Assembly: GCA_900472925.1 (NCBI GenBank)
Contig: UCJU01000011.1
Coordinates: 1-64,000, forward strand
Direction of reading: 5' to 3'
From: Hyphomicrobiales bacterium
Lineage (GTDB): Bacteria; Pseudomonadota; Alphaproteobacteria; Rhizobiales; Rhizobiaceae
DNA: 64,000 bases
The notes under the pieces were generated by a model. That model ran no database searches, was not told the origin of the DNA, and saw only the letters and a program-made list of their open reading frames with translations. Each line of letters opens with the position of its first letter. Positions within the stretch are counted from its first letter, which is position 1. Below, piece by piece: positions 62,755-64,000 of this stretch. The translations under genes were made by a program, and so were the position numbers.

Positions 62755-64000
62755 TTAAGCCGCCAAATTGAAACGATTGATCTTGGAAACGCATTCGCTA
62801 TCAACAAAGTCGCCATCGTAACTTTGCGTTTCGATGTTCACCTTGGTTGAGCGCTCAAGAATGGCGGAAATCCGGTCCGCTAACTCCGCCTGTTCTTTGG
62901 GGGTGACAGCGCCACCGGACAAAATTTGGACCGTCGCAACGGAACTACGTCTGTCGTAAATCAGCTGGTGGTGAAATATCGGATCGGCTAGCGAGTAGAG
63001 AACGTCGTCGATGGCGTTTCTTTGTCGCAGATTAATAGGATAATCGTCTTTCCGTCCGAGATGCTCGAATCTCCAAGCTCCGTCCAGATCCGGAATGAAA
63101 TTGAACACGTCCCGCGTAGCGTAGCGGACTATCGGCATGATCGTTGGGTTCAGCCCCGTCACAAGCAGTTCGCCTAGACGGACCCCATCTGGCACGGAAG
63201 AAGTATATTGATCGGGATTTTCAAGCGGAAGGCACTCGAATATAAAATCGCGAGTGACGCCTCTGTACGTGAAGCTTTCATCCCCGAACATCATCATGCC
63301 AATTTCATTGGCACCATAGATGACGGGAATAATGCTGCAATCGCGATCTATCAGGCGTTTAATATTGGCAGCGATGCTTTGTGAGAAGTATTCTCCTGTC
63401 ACCAATATCTTCTTTATCGACAATGGGAATTTCAAGCCCAGCTTAAAGAAATTGAATATGAGCTGGTAGACAGTTGACGGCGAGGTGAGCAGAGTTGTCA
63501 CTTGGTTTTGACATAGAACGCGGTGAATTCGATCATAGCCACATAGGCCGGGGATGGGAAAAAGTGTCATGACCCCGACACCTAAGTCGTGGAGGGACCT
63601 GACTGTAATGTCTCTCAAGGGGCTCAAGATTGACGGATGAATAAACGCAACTCGATCCTCTCCTGGACGCACGACAGTTTTGTAGGCTTCGGTGTAATTT
63701 CTGACACCGTTCGCGAGGTCAAGACGAGTGCGGGGGATTTGCAGTGGCGCACCCGTTGTTCCCGATGTCTCAGCGAACAGAAGAGCCTCAGACAAATAAT
63801 CGTTAGAGTTGTCGGCGCGGTAATTGATTAGGGACTGCTTTGTCGAAATCGGTAGCTGCTCAATAATTTCAGTAAGTTGAGAGATACAACTCTCGGTTAT
63901 TTTGCGGTCAAGCACTGACAGGTTGAATTGTTTGGCTATCGACAGCACTCGTTGAACTGCCTCGTTTTCGTCCTCAGTGATTATAAGCAACCGCCAAACT
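62755..64000 (-). CDS. PaaK-like adenylate-forming enzyme, 5' end beyond window
   Basis: The frame covers at least 415 codons and is open to the right edge. It has the ANL phosphate loop ETSGTTGAPLQIP (about 74-86 counted from the TTG at 63990), YGANEIG, the RYATRD motif and HLGRKDDYPINLRQ, all as in phenylacetate-CoA-ligase-like enzymes. It activates a carboxylic acid as acyl-AMP. Pairing with a flavin monooxygenase suggests catabolism or tailoring of a small acid; the substrate is not predictable. Confidence 0.82.
   Translation of the reverse strand, partial: VWRLLIITEDENEAVQRVLSIAKQFNLSVLDRKITESCISQLTEIIEQLPISTKQSLINYRADNSNDYLSEALLFAETSGTTGAPLQIPRTRLDLANGVRNYTEAYKTVVRPGEDRVAFIHPSILSPLRDITVRSLHDLGVGVMTLFPIPGLCGYDRIHRVLCQNQVTTLLTSPSTVYQLIFNFFKLGLKFPLSIKKILVTGEYFSQSIAANIKRLIDRDCSIIPVIYGANEIGMMMFGDESFTYRGVTRDFIFECLPLENPDQYTSSVPDGVRLGELLVTGLNPTIMPIVRYATRDVFNFIPDLDGAWRFEHLGRKDDYPINLRQRNAIDDVLYSLADPIFHHQLIYDRRSSVATVQILSGGAVTPKEQAELADRISAILERSTKVNIETQSYDGDFVDSECVSKINRFNLAA

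Noticed and set aside
1-64000. CRISPR arrays, tRNA or rRNA genes and complete insertion sequences
   Set aside because: I saw no regularly spaced repeats, no tRNA-like cloverleaf, no rRNA sequence and no intact transposase with terminal repeats.

Overview
The window looks like part of an accessory replicon (a conjugative plasmid or integrative element) of an alphaproteobacterium of the order Hyphomicrobiales, most likely a Rhizobium/Agrobacterium-type member. This rests on an RHE_PE00001-family protein at the left edge, a complete VirB/VirD4 type IV secretion cluster of rhizobial order, rhizobial-style metal genes, and moderately high-GC coding sequence. I see no rRNA, tRNA, CRISPR array or complete insertion sequence.

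Layout. (1) 1-1113: 5'-truncated DUF1612/HTH_13 protein. (2) 1144-15419: a gene island that looks like genome defence. A minus-strand pair of nuclease-like proteins diverges from a tightly packed plus-strand series of nine main genes: ParB-like protein, PD-(D/E)xK nuclease, SNF2-type helicase, second ParB-like protein, DGQHR (DndB-like) protein, B12-type radical SAM enzyme, GHKL ATPase, PIN-like nuclease and a second GHKL ATPase. I know of no described system with this composition, and it is the best candidate for an undescribed system here. (3) 15.6-17.0 kb: a LysR pseudogene fragment and an XRE regulator. (4) 17.0-38.2 kb: the transfer module. It holds a VirC1/ParA-like ATPase with a ribbon-helix-helix partner, a repeat-rich candidate oriT, MobC, a relaxase with a duplicated relaxase-like unit, VirD4, VirB1-VirB11 (with two lytic transglycosylases), three tandem secreted SNase-like proteins and a TrbM/KikA-like protein. 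(5) 38.2-42.0 kb: a compact tellurite-resistance-type cluster (VWA, unknown, TerD, TelA). (6) 42.1-60.2 kb: a metal and cell-envelope island with two CDF exporters, a P1B ATPase, PCu(A)C-type copper proteins, SCO1, DsbA/DsbB, CzcO-like flavoprotein, MntH, three L,D-transpeptidases, an FtsI paralogue and one MerR regulator. (7) 60.2-64 kb: remnants of an OLD-family ATPase and a serine resolvase, then a flavin monooxygenase and an adenylate-forming enzyme that runs off the right edge.

How parts fit together. In the metal island I found five promoter-like sites with the MerR-family architecture: a 19-bp spacer carrying CTCWAG-N3-CTNGAG-like dyads. They lie before the zinc-finger pseudogene/CzcD unit, the P1B ATPase, the YafK-type transpeptidase/CzcO unit, dsbB-dsbA-CDF (minus strand) and SCO1. 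Together with the single MerR gene at 53.1 kb they suggest one local regulon linking metal export with disulfide formation, copper handling and peptidoglycan cross-linking. The transfer genes form two divergent blocks from the 35.2 kb intergenic region, plus a mobilisation block around the candidate oriT. Breakpoints with gene remnants (left edge, 15.6 kb, 38.2 kb, 42.1-42.8 kb, 60.3-61.2 kb) mark the joints between modules and show a mosaic history.
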